64,000 nucleotides of DNA from Ochotona curzoniae. Its lineage: Eukaryota; Chordata; Mammalia; Lagomorpha; Ochotonidae. Shown piece after piece: positions 48,115 to 59,096 of the stretch. The stretch covers positions 27,432,001 to 27,496,000 of the forward strand of contig NW_024464918.1 in assembly GCF_017591425.1 (NCBI RefSeq). Reading direction: 5' to 3'. The notes beneath the pieces are model-generated. The model saw only the letters and a list, made by a program, of their open reading frames with translations, did no database searches and was not told the origin of the DNA. The position numbers and the translations under genes were made by a program. How positions within the stretch are numbered: position 1 is the first letter of the stretch; every line of letters starts with the position of its first letter.

Positions 48115-49240
48115 TTACACGTAGATCTGTGATACGTTTTGAGTTATTCTTCAGGGAGGGAATGTAGTAAGGACACGGATTGTGTTTGTTTTGTATGTGA
48201 ATATCCTGTGTCTCGGGCATTTGTTGAAAGCGTTCTTTCTCCATTGCGTTGTTCTGCCACCTTTGTTGAAAGTCAGTTGACCATAAATGCAGGAGCAATT
48301 CTGTTCCATTGACCTTTATGTCCAGCCTTGTACTAACAGTCTTGATTTCTGTAGATTTGTAACATCTTTCTGAAAGCAGGAACAGTGAGTCCTCTGATTT
48401 TGATCTTTGTTTTCAGAATTGTCTGAGCTATTATAAAGCCTTTTGCATTTCTGCGTGAATTTTAGGATCAGCTTGTTAATGTTTAAAAAAAAAAAGAGGC
48501 AGTTGGGCTTCTGATGGCTTTGAATTAAATCTATAAATCGTCCTGGGGAGAATGGTCCTCATTAGAAGATGTTGACTTATAATTCATCAACTTAGATGTC
48601 TATCTATTTAAATCTTCTTTAAATTCCCTAAGGATTATTTTGTAGTTTTTAGTATACAGGTCTTGCATTTTTTTTTTTTGCATTAAATTTATTCCTAAAC
48701 CTTCTAGTGCATTGACATTCTCGTGTGTGGAGTTATTTGTTAGCACACAGAACAACCATTGATTTCTGTTTTTTTTTTTTTTTAAAGATTTATTATTTAT
48801 TTATTGGAAAGTCAGATATACAGAGAGGAGGAGAGACAGAGAGGAAGATCTTCCGTCCGATGATTCACTCCCCAAGTGAGCGCAACGGCCGATTCTATGC
48901 CGATCCGAAGCCAGGAGACTCTTCCGGGTCTCCCACGCGGGTGCAGGGTCCCAAGGCTTTGGGCTGTCCTCGACTGCTTTCCCGGGCCACAGGCAGGGAG
49001 CTGCAAGGGAAGTGGAGTTGCCGGGATTAGAACCAGTGCCCATATGGGATCCCAGTATTCAAGGAGAGGACTTTAGCCGCTAGGCCACGCCACCGGGCCC
49101 AACCATTGATTTCTATAGAATGATCTTAGAACCTGCGACTTTATGTATAGCTGACTATTTATTTACGGAGTTGTTTTTGCTATTAGTGCTGGCATTATTC
49201 GTTCACTCGGAAGCCTGCCAAATCCCAGCGCCATTTCTGT
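48115..49240 (-). mobile_element. L1M ORF2 segment, split by a C-SINE
   Basis: Antisense L1 text is unmistakable: 'gacacggattgtgtttgttt', 'gaatatcctgtgtctcggg', 'gttgaccataaatgcagg', 'attctgttccattgaccttt', 'gaattttaggatcagcttg' and 'taaatttattcctaaacc'. The C-SINE at 48768-49100 interrupts it. The right end near 49240 is uncertain. Confidence 0.85.
48768..49100 (-). mobile_element. C-SINE (young type) with 14-bp target-site duplication
   Basis: Intact copy bounded by 'aaccattgatttct' at 48754-48767 and 49101-49114, inserted in the L1. Confidence 0.96.
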
Positions 49241-49242
49241 TG

Positions 49243-49569
49243 TTAGATTTTTTCCGTCTTGTCTGAAGCCAGTGCAGGCCTGGTCAGGCTCCCCTTGTCC
49301 TTCTCCTCCTCCTTGGTGGAAAGACCCAGTGCGGCATCCTCCTTCCCCGGGGGCAAGTCGGAGCTGCAGAGGACTCGGTGGCTGTCAGCGGGCGCTCTCA
49401 GCCCTGCCTCGTGCTTCGGCACTTCCAGCATCTGGATCCGCTGGGACCTGGGCTGCTTTGAGCTCGTTCCAGATCCCTGCTCCGGCTCTTGGAGCTCATC
49501 TGGCGTGTGCAAAGCATGCCTTCAGTAGACCCCAGTAGCTGCAGGGGTTCTGTGTCAGGTCTCCCTTGG
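49243..49569 (-). other. G+C-rich unique block beside the U2 fragment
   Basis: A minus-strand frame of 89 codons (49243-49512) with charged, low-complexity composition. A plus-strand frame of similar length overlaps. The block is far richer in G+C than its neighbours and sits between an L1 and the U2 pseudogene. I do not recognise the encoded sequence. It may be the transcript part of a chimeric retrocopy. Confidence 0.4.
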
Positions 49570-49607
49570 AATAGCACTTGATCTTAGCCAAAAGACCGAG
49601 AAGTGAT
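49570..49607 (-). pseudogene. U2 snRNA pseudogene, 5' 37-38 nt only
   Basis: The reverse complement reads 'atcacttctcggtctttt' then 'ggctaagatcaagtg', matching the first 33 or so nucleotides of U2 snRNA (including the branch-point recognition side of stem I) with two substitutions. The rest of U2 is absent. 3'-truncated U2 retropseudogenes are common in mammals. Confidence 0.88.
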
Positions 49608-50222
49608 CCCCCCTGGAATATCAAAATCTATGGGTGCTCAAGTCCCTGCGTGTAAACGGTATTTGCATAAGACCTACCATGGCCTCAAATGTACTTTAAA
49701 TCATCTCTAGATTAATTATGAGACCAAATACATTATAAACGTTACGTAAATAGTATATACTGTTTTGTTTTAACACTCTCATTGCTTATTGTGGTGGCAT
49801 TGCTTATCTTTTTAAGAAAGATTTTTGCTTGAGAGAGAAGGAGAGACAAAGAGAGATGTCATCCATCCACAGATTCACTCCCCAGATGGCTGTAATGGCT
49901 GGAACTGAGCTGATCCAAAGCCAGGAGCCAGGTGCCTCTTCTCTTTCTCCCATGTGGGTGTAGGATCCTAAGGACTTGGGCTATCCTGTACTGCTTTCCC
50001 AGACCACAAGCAGGGAGCTGGATCGGAAATGGAGTAGTTGGGATACAAACTGAGGCCTATGTAGGATGCTGGCACTTGCAGGTGGAGAATTAACCTACTA
50101 CACCACCATGCTGCCCTTCCCTTGCCTCTTTTGGTGATTTTGAATCCGTGCGTGGCTGGATCTAAGGATTCCGAAATCTTAGATCCAGAAAACCCTCTAT
50201 GTTTTTCTGTGGATGTTCTTAG
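49608..50222 (-). mobile_element. Tigger-type DNA transposon, interrupted (reverse of 12725 copy)
   Basis: 'aaatcatctctagattaatt', 'gtatttgcataagacctacc' and 'ggaatatcaaaatctatggg' match the 12725-13230 element in reverse. A C-SINE (49809-50116) lies inside it. The terminal base abuts the U2 fragment. Confidence 0.68.
49809..50116 (-). mobile_element. C-SINE (old type)
   Basis: 'tttttgcttgagagagaagg' to 'cactaccaccatgctgccct'-like head, inside the Tigger-type element. Confidence 0.8.
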
Positions 50223-51411
50223 GCTAGGCAGAGATGGCTTGAATAAGTGTTCTTGTCTTAGAGCAAGGATTTAGGTGCAGGAGTAGTGGTAAACAAGATA
50301 ACAAGACTTAATGGGCTGGGGCATCTGTCAGGGAGCAACAACTCTCAGACAGTCTGCATGTGCCCAGCCATTCAGACTGTGGTATGAAAGATTTGAATAG
50401 TTTACATCCCATAGACCTGGCGGTCATCTCAGGTGACAGTGGAAGTTCTCAGGGAACTCAGAGTGCTGGGAACTGGAATAACCTGCTAGACCAGGTGGGC
50501 ATCTTGGGAAAGGACCAAGCCTGGGGTCTGTGTTCAGACTGGGTGTCCTAAGGGGATGGGGTCCAGGTCTTCCCACCTGTTTATTCTCCCCGCTTGCCTT
50601 TTTTCTCCTGGGCAAAGGGTTTGCTGGGCGTGAGCTACATGACATTCCTTCTAGGGTTTGTTACCTGGGTTATCAGTCTCTGAGTAACCCACTTGGTGCC
50701 TGATGGAGAGGAGTGTCCTGGAGTGCCTTTATTGAGGGCACAGGCTGGGACCATTTGGAAAGCTCCTGGGATACGAGCCGGACATTGTGGTCCAGAATCA
50801 GGGGCTGCTTCTAAAGATGTGCTCTGAGGCTGGGAGCGGGCTGCTACTCTTCCTTCCAGGTGGTGTGGGGAGACACCATTCTGTTTGCTTTAGAGGCTTA
50901 TATCTGTCTTCTTACCTCACTCCTAGAGCTCCGTTCTGCAGCCAGGGGCCCCTTCCCTCCCTCCCAGGGCTCCTGCCATCCTGCCTCACTCTGACCCCTT
51001 GGAAGTTGTTCTCAGCCTCTGGTCACTCCTCAACTCTCTGCACTCTAGGCCCAGGCAGCTGCTGCTGGTGCTAGGGTAACCTTGTGTTTTGGAGTGCAGC
51101 AATTGTGTTTCACCACCGGGGTAGATGAAGCTGAATGGGCCGCTGTGGGTCCTTCCCAAGAGTGGGTACAGCACTGCAAATATGGATCTTAAGTTCTGCT
51201 TAGTAAGGTGACATGCAAGGAAAAAGGAACTGTGCTACCCAAAGAAAGAATCTTTCTTATGTGTGATGTTCTTCCTGAAGCAGTTTCAAGCCTCAATGTC
51301 TGTCTTAGAAGACTCTTGTACACTTGAGTCATTATTGATTATTGTAATCCTAATGGTAAGTGAAATTTTTTCATGAGTTCAGGTATGCACAAAAATGTAA
51401 TTTTTATTATT
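50223..51411. other. Unassigned intergenic sequence
   Basis: Moderate G+C, repeat-poor sequence with several short open frames but no homology that I recognise. It is one of the few long non-repetitive stretches upstream of SIMC1. Confidence 0.5.
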
Positions 51412-51750
51412 ATTCTTCTTTAATGGAAAGGTAGGTATACAGAGAGAAGGAGAGACAGAGAGACAGATCTTCTGTCTGCTGGTTCACTCCCCAAGTGGTC
51501 GAAATGGCAAGAGCTCAGCTGATCCAAAGCCAGGAGCCAGGAGCTTCCTCTGGGTCTCCCATGCAGGTGCAGGGTCCCAAGGCTTTGGGCCGTCCTTGGC
51601 TGCTTTCCTAGGTCACAGCAGGGAGCTGGATGGGAAGTGCAGCAGCTTGGATCTGAGCTGGGACATGAGCCAGGACACTAACTGGCACCCTTATAGGGAT
51701 CTCAGTGTTTTCAAGAAGAGGTTTAGTCAGTTGAGCCTTTGCACGAGGTT
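51412..51750 (-). mobile_element. C-SINE
   Basis: 'tattcttctttaatggaaag' to 'gttgagcctttgcacgagg'. The body is near the young type ('gggccgtccttggctgc') and the head is degraded. Confidence 0.88.
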
Positions 51751-51764
51751 CCAAACTTAGTTTT

Positions 51765-51960
51765 ATCTCCTGAATGTCAATGGGCTCTCTCTGCTCTAAC
51801 TATGTCCTGAATGTCAATGGGCTCTCTCTGCCCTAACCCTTTGATTGGCTGTTTGTATAAAATCCCACCCAAGGACGCTGGAATACACCGCTCCTGCTTG
51901 CTTGCATTGAGGTTCCACTCCTGGTGGTTGATCTGGGGAAGTCCAGAGCAGTGGCAGCGA
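51765..51960 (+). mobile_element. LTR-like promoter segment
   Basis: 'gattggctgtttgtataaaa' (about 51843-51862) pairs a CCAAT-type box with a TATA box. A roughly 36-base direct duplication containing 'tgaatgtcaatgggctctct' precedes it (51771 and 51808). It leads into composite repeat copy 4. Confidence 0.42.
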
Positions 51961-52089
51961 GGACAGAGGTGGAGATGATGGCAGCATCGCTGGCTGCAGA
52001 GCTGCGACACTGACTCGGCACAGCGGTTGACATGGCTGGCGTGGCCGACGTACTCACTGCCCAGCGGCCCTTGGCGCCTGAGGACCCAA

Positions 52090-53200
52090 CTTGCTGTCCT
52101 AGCGCTGGTCAAGGCACAACAGGGCCAGGCGGGGCTGAGCTGTTGTACCCATTGGCAAGGATCAGTTTGGTGTAAGTCATGTCGGCTGGACCACAGTACT
52201 CCCTGGGACTAGCAGCAGACCTGGTAGGGAAACTTTAGGCACTACTCTGCTAGGCTGCTGTTCCTGCTGGTGAGCACAAGAGCCAGCCAGGCTGGTGGCA
52301 GATCAGGCTGGGGAATGTGGCAGCCCCCATGGTTATGCCTGCGGACTGGATCTAGGGTGAGTCAGGCTGTGCTATGCTGTAACACCCATACGTGTGCACA
52401 AGAGCCATAGGGAATGTGGGACATACTATGCTAGACCATAGCACATGCTGGCACATGCAAAAATCGGGACTGGGGACAGGCCTGATAGGGGTTATTGGGG
52501 GTTCCCCGACTAGGCTGTGGCACCTGCTGGTGTGCATGAAGACTTGGGTCTGTGGTGTGCTGGGCTGGGTGCAGCCGTAGTATCTCTTGGTTCCTATGAG
52601 AGATGGGGCTGAGGGTGGAACTGACCAGGCAGCTGCACCTACCAGTATGTGTGTTGGCTGGTGTTAGGTGACAGACTGAACCTGACCTTGCCCTGGCTGG
52701 TCATACAGGAATCAAGTTGGAGGTTTATTGGGGAACTCCCCAGCTAGATGCCTGGACTCAACCCTGGCCACAGAGATAAACAATACGTGAGTTGAACTGT
52801 GGAGTGCATATGTTAGTGGGCCCTCCCCAGTTGCTGCTCAGAATGCCCAGATGCACACGGGGCACACGGCAGCCAGCTCATCCAGCCCAGCAGAAGACAC
52901 TGAGCGCCTCGTCAGAGGATGGAAAGCAGAACAGGTGGATCCACTCTGCTGGCCAAGTTTTGCAGCATGTTCCTGGGCCTGTGACCGGGCCTGTGAGCAA
53001 GGTGGACTGGGACAGCTAATATACTTTGAAAAGAGTTTCTCAGCCCTGGTGCGAGTGAAGCCGATGATGTCTCAGGACCATCAAAACCACTCAAGTAACA
53101 CACCCTGGGAACACTTCTCCCTGAATTGGGGTCTCTAAGATGCCATCAGATGACTCCCCACCCGTGGGTGCTGATGTAGTTTGACAGCAAGGAGTGATCC
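52090..53200 (+). repeat. GC-rich composite repeat, copy 4
   Basis: A short tandem core (52100-52700) holds 'agggaaactttaggcactac' and 'tgttcctgctggtgagcac', parallel to copies 1-3. The right module at about 52850-53170 has 'accatcaaaaccactcaag' and 'attggggtctctaagatgcc', parallel to copy 1. It is followed by a truncated C-SINE. Confidence 0.72.
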
Positions 53201-53215
53201 CTTCTGCTTTCTCTC

Positions 53216-53538
53216 CCTGTGGGTGCTGGTTTGGGTCCCGGCTGTTCCACTTCTGACCGAGCTTTCTGCTGATGCACTGGGGGAGGAGGGCAGTGGCAGA
53301 GGGAGGCCAAAGGGTTTGGCCCCTGTCATCCAATGAGAGACATGGAGGAGGCTCCTGGCTCCTGACTTTGCACTGAGCACTGGTCATTGCAACAATTTTG
53401 ACAGTGAGCCGGCATATGGAACATATTCTCTCTCTCTCTCTCTCTCACTTTCTCCCTTTCCATCTCTCTCTCCCTTCCTCTCTGTGTGTCTGCTCCTTGT
53501 TTTCTCTCTGCTCTACTTTTCAAATAAATAAATCGTTT
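53216..53538 (+). mobile_element. C-SINE (old type), head missing, with (CT)n
   Basis: 'gtgggtgctggtttgggtcc' to 'ttttcaaataaataaatcg'. A (CT)n tract lies at about 53430-53447 in the 3' pyrimidine block. Confidence 0.8.
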
Positions 53539-53564
53539 TTAAAATAAATAAGGAAAAAGTTGAA

Positions 53565-53858
53565 AAATGGTGCTGGCATTGTGGGCATCCCATATGGAGG
53601 TTGGCTTGAATCCCAGCTGCTGCATCTGGATAATACGTGTGGGAAAGCCGTGAACACGACCCACATACTTAGGGCGCTGCACGCACATGGGAGACCCGGA
53701 GGAAGCTGCACGCTGCTGGCTTTGATCTCGCCCCGCCCTGGCCATTGCGGTCATTTGTGGAATGAACAGCAGATGGAAAAGTTCTCTCTCTCTCTGCATT
53801 CCTTCCCCCACCCTGCCCTTAACTCTGTTTTTCAAATAGATAAAATAATCCTTTCTTT
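53565..53858 (+). mobile_element. C-SINE (old type)
   Basis: 'tggtgctggcattgtgggc' to 'tttttcaaatagataaaata'. It is diverged. Confidence 0.8.
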
Positions 53859-53894
53859 TTAAGTTGAAAAGTAAGCAAAGGTCTCTAGAATTCG

Positions 53895-54148
53895 TCTTTC
53901 TTAGTGTGTGTAATCCAGCGGTCTTTAGCGCATTCACAGAGCTGTACAATCATCACCACTATCTACTTCTGGAATGTTCTTACACCCCGCAAAGGAATCC
54001 TAGGGCCTTTACTGTTCATTCCACTCATTTCTCACCCTCCACCTCCTCGGTCAACTCTGGGATGCTTTCTGTATCTAGAGATGTACTGATTCTGGATGTT
54101 TTGCGTAAGTGGAATAACATAAAATGTGAATTTTATTGTCTGGCCGCT
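53895..54148 (-). mobile_element. L1M segment
   Basis: 'gagctgtacaatcatcacca', 'ctacttctggaatgttctta', 'tctagagatgtactgattc' and 'gtggaataacataaaatgtg' follow antisense L1 near the ORF2 end. It is cut by the C-SINE at 54149. Confidence 0.7.
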
Positions 54149-54438
54149 TTTTTTTTTAAAGATGTATTTTATTTTTATTGGAAAGGCGGATATACAGAGA
54201 GGAGAGACAGAGAGGAAGATCTTCCGTCCGATGATTCACTCCCCAAGTGAGCGCAACGGCCAATGCTATGCCGATCTGAAGCCAGGAGCCTCTTCCGGGT
54301 CTCCGACGCAGGTGCAGGGTCCCAAAGCTTTGGGCCGTCCTCGACTGCCTTTCCAGGCCACAGGCAGGGAGCTGGAAGGGAAGTGGGATCCCGGGCGTGC
54401 AAGGAGAGGACCTTAACCACTGCGCCACCGCGCCGGGC
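54149..54438 (-). mobile_element. C-SINE (young type), small internal deletion, with target-site duplication
   Basis: The body is intact except that 'ggaagtgg' jumps straight to 'gatcccgggcgtgc', losing about 40 bases including the promoter B box. Direct repeats 'ctggccgctttt' lie at both ends. Confidence 0.94.
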
Positions 54439-54539
54439 CCTGGCCGCTTTTATTTTAAGTAAAACTTCTGATGCTTGAATTGTATCCGATACTTAGATGT
54501 TAGCTGTTACACCTGTTGCCGGTCCATTCCTCAGAAATG

Positions 54540-55230
54540 GATTTCTCAGTTGTTTCCGTTCAACTTATTCCTCGGTCAGCTTGAGTAGTTTTTGTCTGGC
54601 TAGGAATTTGTTAAATTAATCTTGGTTAATTAATGTGTTTGGGTACATGGCATTTCCTCATATATATATATATATTTTTTTTTTTTCCTGTAAGATCGGT
54701 CATAATATACCCCACAGCATACTCAGTTTTATTCATTTGATTTTTTTTTTTCTTTTCTTGGTTATCTAACTTAGAAGCTTGTCAACTTTTTTGGTATTTT
54801 TCCAACAACAAACTTTTGGTCTCCCAATTGGCCTTATGATTTTTCTATTCCATACTTCATTTATTTCTGTTCTGTTTACTAGTTCTTTTTTCTGGTTGCT
54901 TCAAATTTAGACTACTCATCTTTTTCTAGTGTTTAAAAAATGGACATTTATGTTACTAATCTGTGATTTTTCTTCTTTTTAAACTCTAGGCACTAATAAC
55001 TGTTAATTTTCCGTGAACACTGCTTTAGTTACAGCTCATAGATTTGGGAATGTTATGCTTTCATGTTCATTTATATGAAAATATTTTCTACTATTACTTG
55101 TGACTTTTTCTTTGATTCATTGAATTTTAAATGAATGTAATGTTGAATTTCCACTTATTTACGAATCCCATATTTTCTTCAGTTATTAATTTCTAACTTG
55201 ATTTTGTCGTGGTAAGAGAACCTCTGCGGG
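54540..55230 (-). mobile_element. L1 ORF2 segment
   Basis: 'gtgatttttcttctttttaa', 'aacactgctttagttacagc', 'tttgattcattgaattttaa' and 'tgattttgtcgtggtaagag' follow antisense L1 ORF2 in order over 690 bases. (TA)n lies at about 54660-54675. Confidence 0.8.
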
Positions 55231-55265
55231 TACTTCAAAAAGTTAGTAAAAAAAAATGAAATTAA

Positions 55266-55458
55266 GGGGCCAGCAGTGTAAGTTAAGCCTCCGCCTGTGC
55301 TGTCTGCCTCCCAAATGGTTCCAATTTGGGTCCTCGCTTGTTCGACTTCTAATCCAGCTCCCTATTAATGTGCCTGGGAAAACAGTGGAGGATGGCCCAC
55401 ATGCCTGGGCCCCTGCGCCCACATAGGAGACCCAGAAGAAGCAGTAAACCTTGGCTCT
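55266..55458 (+). mobile_element. C-SINE, 3'-truncated
   Basis: 'ggggccagcagtgtaagtt', 'cagctccctattaatgtgc' and 'ggaggatggcccacatg'. It ends within the 'gagacccagaag' block. Confidence 0.75.
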
Positions 55459-56223
55459 GCCCTTTCCAGCCTGGGATGGTGAGACCCAGAGCCTGCTCTT
55501 CCAGCCTTAGCTCTTGCCAGGGCAGTGGCACCTGTCTGAGGAAGGCGGCCCTGGGAGTGCCTGGCCGAGAGAGCACCTGTTCTCATGAGCTCTGTGAACG
55601 GTCAGTGAGGGTAAGCTTGGCCCTTGTGCCTCTGGCTGTCGTCACAAGCTGCCGTCCCAGTGGCTCCATTTTCAGACGTATTTCCCCCTTGGAGCGGCCA
55701 GCGAAGCGTCTAACTCCAGTCACCTCTCCCATCCCTGTGGGTCCCTCTGGGATGTACGAGAAACGAAAGGAACAAACTTCGCCACTTAACGCTTCAGTAA
55801 GAAGAGCTTTTAACGGAGGCAGCAGTGGGCGACGGTGCCAGGGAGGTTATTAAGGCACAGGTGAGAGCACGCAGTCTGAGCTGGTGGGGCAAGCTCCAGC
55901 TGGCCGCCAAGGCCGTGCCTCTCCGCCTCTGTCCTTGGCTGGGCAGGCCTGGATGGCTCATGTTCACCCTCAGGGAGCCGGGAAACAGTATGTTTGCAGG
56001 TTGGGGCTGTGCCAGGAAGTGAGCTGCAATGACCCAGGCCTTGATTTAGTCAGTTCTCCCATGTCTTCGGTCCTGCTCGCGATGCTGCCTTCTTTTCTCA
56101 TGGACTTCTTCATATGTACAGTGTATATATTCAAATAATAAGTAATATGCTATATATACTATAGTAAATATGATATATAGATACAGATATATGATGTATA
56201 GATAAACAGATATATAGATATAG
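55459..56223. other. Unassigned, moderately G+C-rich
   Basis: A 161-codon plus-strand frame (55368-55853) begins in the C-SINE and has no homology that I recognise. A TA-rich microsatellite-like stretch lies at about 56130-56222. Confidence 0.45.
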
Positions 56224-56528
56224 TTGGAAAGCCAGATTTACAGACAGGGAGAGACAGGGAGAAATATCTTTCATCCTCTGGCCCACTCCCCAAGTGGCCA
56301 CAATGGCCTGACCTGAGCTGATCCAAAGCCAGGAGGCAGGAGCCTCTTCTGGGTCTCCCACACAGGTGCAAGGACCCCACAAACCTTTGGGCCATCCTCT
56401 ACCGCTCTCCCAGTTAGAGGCAGGGAGCTGGATGGGAAGTGGAGCAGCTGGGACACGAACTGGCACCCGTTTGGGATCCTGGCAGGTGCAAAGTGGGTAT
56501 TTGGATCCCAAGTCATCGCATTGGGCCC
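56224..56528 (-). mobile_element. C-SINE
   Basis: 'tagttggaaagccagattta' to 'catcgcattgggccc'. It has the normal body and lacks a poly(A). Confidence 0.88.
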
Positions 56529-57411
56529 TTTCTGAACTTCTTATTTGGGCAAAGTTAGATTCAAATCCCAGCTCCACCCACATGTGCGTGAACTCACATT
56601 AGACCACGAATCCTCTTCTCCAGTGGTTGTAAGAACAGAAAGCATCTATGAGCTGTCTAGTCCACCCCCCAGAACCGGGGAGATATTAGGGTCCCTTCCC
56701 TCGTGAGGTGGGCAGCCGGTCACGAGTGCACAGGGGCTGAGGACGGAGACTCGCCCCTGGCCCTCAGCTTGCTCAGCTCCAAGGACCCAACAAGGATCCA
56801 TCACTGTGGAAGCAGGCGCTCTGAATCAGGCAGGCTGCTCTGTCCCAAGCCCGGCATGAGAGGAGCTTTAGAGGAGCAAGACAGGGTCGGCCCCTTTGGG
56901 GATGCGTGCATACCAAGCACAGCGTCACGCAGACGTGCACAGCACTGGGGGGAAGCTGGAGGAGGCCCAGGGCTTGGTGAGGACGAGGTGGCATCGCTGC
57001 AGGTCTCCAGCGCAGCGGATGCTAAGGTCCTGCAGGAGGGACACTGCAGTTTGCGGAATGGCCAGGTGGCGGCAGCGTTCTGCGTCGTGCTCAGGCGGTG
57101 GCAGGTGCTGGGGTTACTGTGGCCGGAGGAGAGGGGCCGTGGTGTTGTTCTGCTCGGAAACTTTCAGTTTGGACCAGCTGGGAACGTGGTGCGGTGGCAA
57201 AGATGGATGCACCTGGGCTCCAATTTTTGTTTCGGGATAATCTGGCGAAATTACTTCACTGCCGTGATTTTTGCCTATTTTAAAACGGTGCATAATTGTC
57301 AGTATGACCTATAAAATTCCTGTCACATTGTGGTTGTTCAGTACACAGCAACTGTTCATGTTACACAGGCCTCATTACCGTATTTGTGTATAAAACAACC
57401 CCCTTTCCCAC
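56529..57411. other. Unassigned, contains a 203-codon open frame
   Basis: A plus-strand frame at 56703-57314 is open for 203 codons but its translation is not recognised and has no clear domain. Its composition follows the local G+C. Chance or a non-coding transcript is more likely than a gene. Confidence 0.4.
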
Positions 57412-57470
57412 CTGGGCTGGGCGTTTGGTGTAGTGGTTAATGCTCCATTTGAGACCTACATTCCATTTGG
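57412..57470 (+). mobile_element. C-SINE head fragment
   Basis: 'gctgggcgtttggtgtagtg' then 'gttaatgctccatttgagac'. Only the tRNA-like start remains, cut by the next reverse copy. Confidence 0.55.
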
Positions 57471-57478
57471 CGTGTGTA

Positions 57479-57810
57479 TTTTTTTTTTTAAAAGATTTTA
57501 TATATGTTCTTATTGGAAAAGTATATTTACTGAGAGAAGGAGAGACCGAGAGGAAGATCTTCCATCTGCTGATTCACTCCCCGAGTGGCCGCAATGGCCA
57601 GAGCTGAGCTGATCTGAAACCAGGGGCCAGAAACTTCTTTCAGGTCTCCCACGCGAGTGCAGGGTCACAGGACTTTGGGTCATCCTCTACTGCTTTCCCA
57701 GACCACAAGCCTGGATGGGAAGTGGAGCAGCTGGGACATAAACTGGCGCCCACATGGGATCCTGGTGCTTGCAAGTCAAGGTTTAGCCCCCGGGTCACTG
57801 AGCCAGGCCC
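57479..57810 (-). mobile_element. C-SINE
   Basis: 'aaaagattttatatatgttc' to 'gtcactgagccaggcccag'. It has a small deletion after 'caagc' near 57710. Confidence 0.87.
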
Positions 57811-57814
57811 AGCA

Positions 57815-58055
57815 TGTTTGGTTTAACTCCAGGCGACTTTGCTTCAGATCCAGTGTCTTGCTTATGGGCACCTAGAGGGCAGCAGGTCGTGGCTTAGGTA
57901 CGTTGGTCCCTGTCACCCACATTGTAGGTGCAGACTGAGCTCCAGGCTCCTGGCTTGGGCCTGGTCCACCCCTGGCTATTGCGGGCGTTTGGGGGCCGAA
58001 CCAGCACCGGAAGCTAGTTCTCTCTCTCTCTTTCAACTCAAATGAAAATATGAAT
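57815..58055 (+). mobile_element. C-SINE remnant (old type)
   Basis: 'ctggcttgggcctggtccac' and 'tcaactcaaatgaaaatatg'. The head is strongly diverged. Confidence 0.55.
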
Positions 58056-58074
58056 AAAAGCAAAAACTTCCCAA

Positions 58075-58400
58075 GGACTAGCATTGTGGCATAGCAGGTA
58101 AATTGCTGCCTGCAGCATGGGCATCCCACATGGGTACCAGTTCAAATTCTAGCTGCCCCATTTCCAAGCCAGCTCTGAGTTAATTGGTTGGGAAATGCAA
58201 TGGAAGATGACCCACGACTTTGGGCCCCTGCTCCCCATGTGGGAAAACAAAAAAAAAAAACAAACCAAAAAACCCCACAGAATGAAGCTCCTCCCTTTGG
58301 CCTGGCCAGTGTGGCCGTGTGAAGAGTAAGCCAGCAGTGGAAAGATCCACTTTCTCTCTGTGTATTACTGTAGCTTTCCAGAAAATAAACATCCTACAAT
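58075..58400 (+). mobile_element. C-SINE (old type) with A-tract insertion
   Basis: 'ggactagcattgtggcatag' head. An A-rich 'caaaaaaaaaaacaaacca' tract interrupts the middle at about 58249. Confidence 0.75.
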
Positions 58401-58737
58401 TAACAAGTACCTCCCAGCATAAGAAGTGCTTTTCGCTTTCCCTCAGGCTCATTACGTGGCATTTGAAACAACTTATCACATTGCATTTGTTAAGTATGAT
58501 TTGAGTGTAATTTGAGTATGATTTGTTTTTCCCAAGCTCATGAAGGAGTTTAATCTCCAATACGGAGTTAAGAGGGTAGAAACTTCATCCAACGATGGTG
58601 CCTGGCCTGAGACGTTTACAAGTGGGGCCTTCAGAAAGAGAGGGAAAGAGACCCTCCCAGCAGAGGGAAGTTGGTGTCTTCTCCCACGGCCACACATGGG
58701 CTTCGAACCCCCAAAACTATGGCCAGCATGTGGTCAT
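58401..58737. other. Unassigned, perhaps a MaLR-type LTR piece
   Basis: 'gaaggagtttaatctccaat' and 'caagtggggccttcagaaag' weakly recall MaLR LTR text. Not secure. Confidence 0.3.
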
Positions 58738-59032
58738 ATGTACAGAGAGGAGCAGAAATAGAGAGGAAGATCTTCCGTCCGATAATTCATTCCCCAAGTG
58801 AGCGCAACGGCCAATGCTATGCCGATCCGAAGCCAGGAGCCAGGAACCTCCTCCAGGTCTCCCACACGGGTGCAGGGTCCCAAGGCTTTTGGCAGTCCTG
58901 AACTGCTTTCCCAGGCCACAAGCAGGGAGCTGGATGGGAAGTGGAGCTGCTAGGATTAGAACTGATGCCCATATGGGATGCTGGTGAGTTCAAGGTGAAG
59001 AATTTAGCTGCTAGGCCACTGTGCCAGGCCCT
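58738..59032 (-). mobile_element. C-SINE (young type), A-rich end missing
   Basis: It starts abruptly at 'catatgtacagagaggag' and runs to 'cactgtgccaggccctg'. The poly(A) side is lost. Confidence 0.92.
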
Positions 59033-59096
59033 GATTATGACAGTTGTAAAGAAGATATTATAGCTTTAATGAAATGTGGAATTTGGAGAAAATGAA

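Noticed and set aside
56130..56222. TA-rich stretch as an attachment site or origin
   Set aside because: Simple-sequence degeneration next to a C-SINE tail; no supporting structure.
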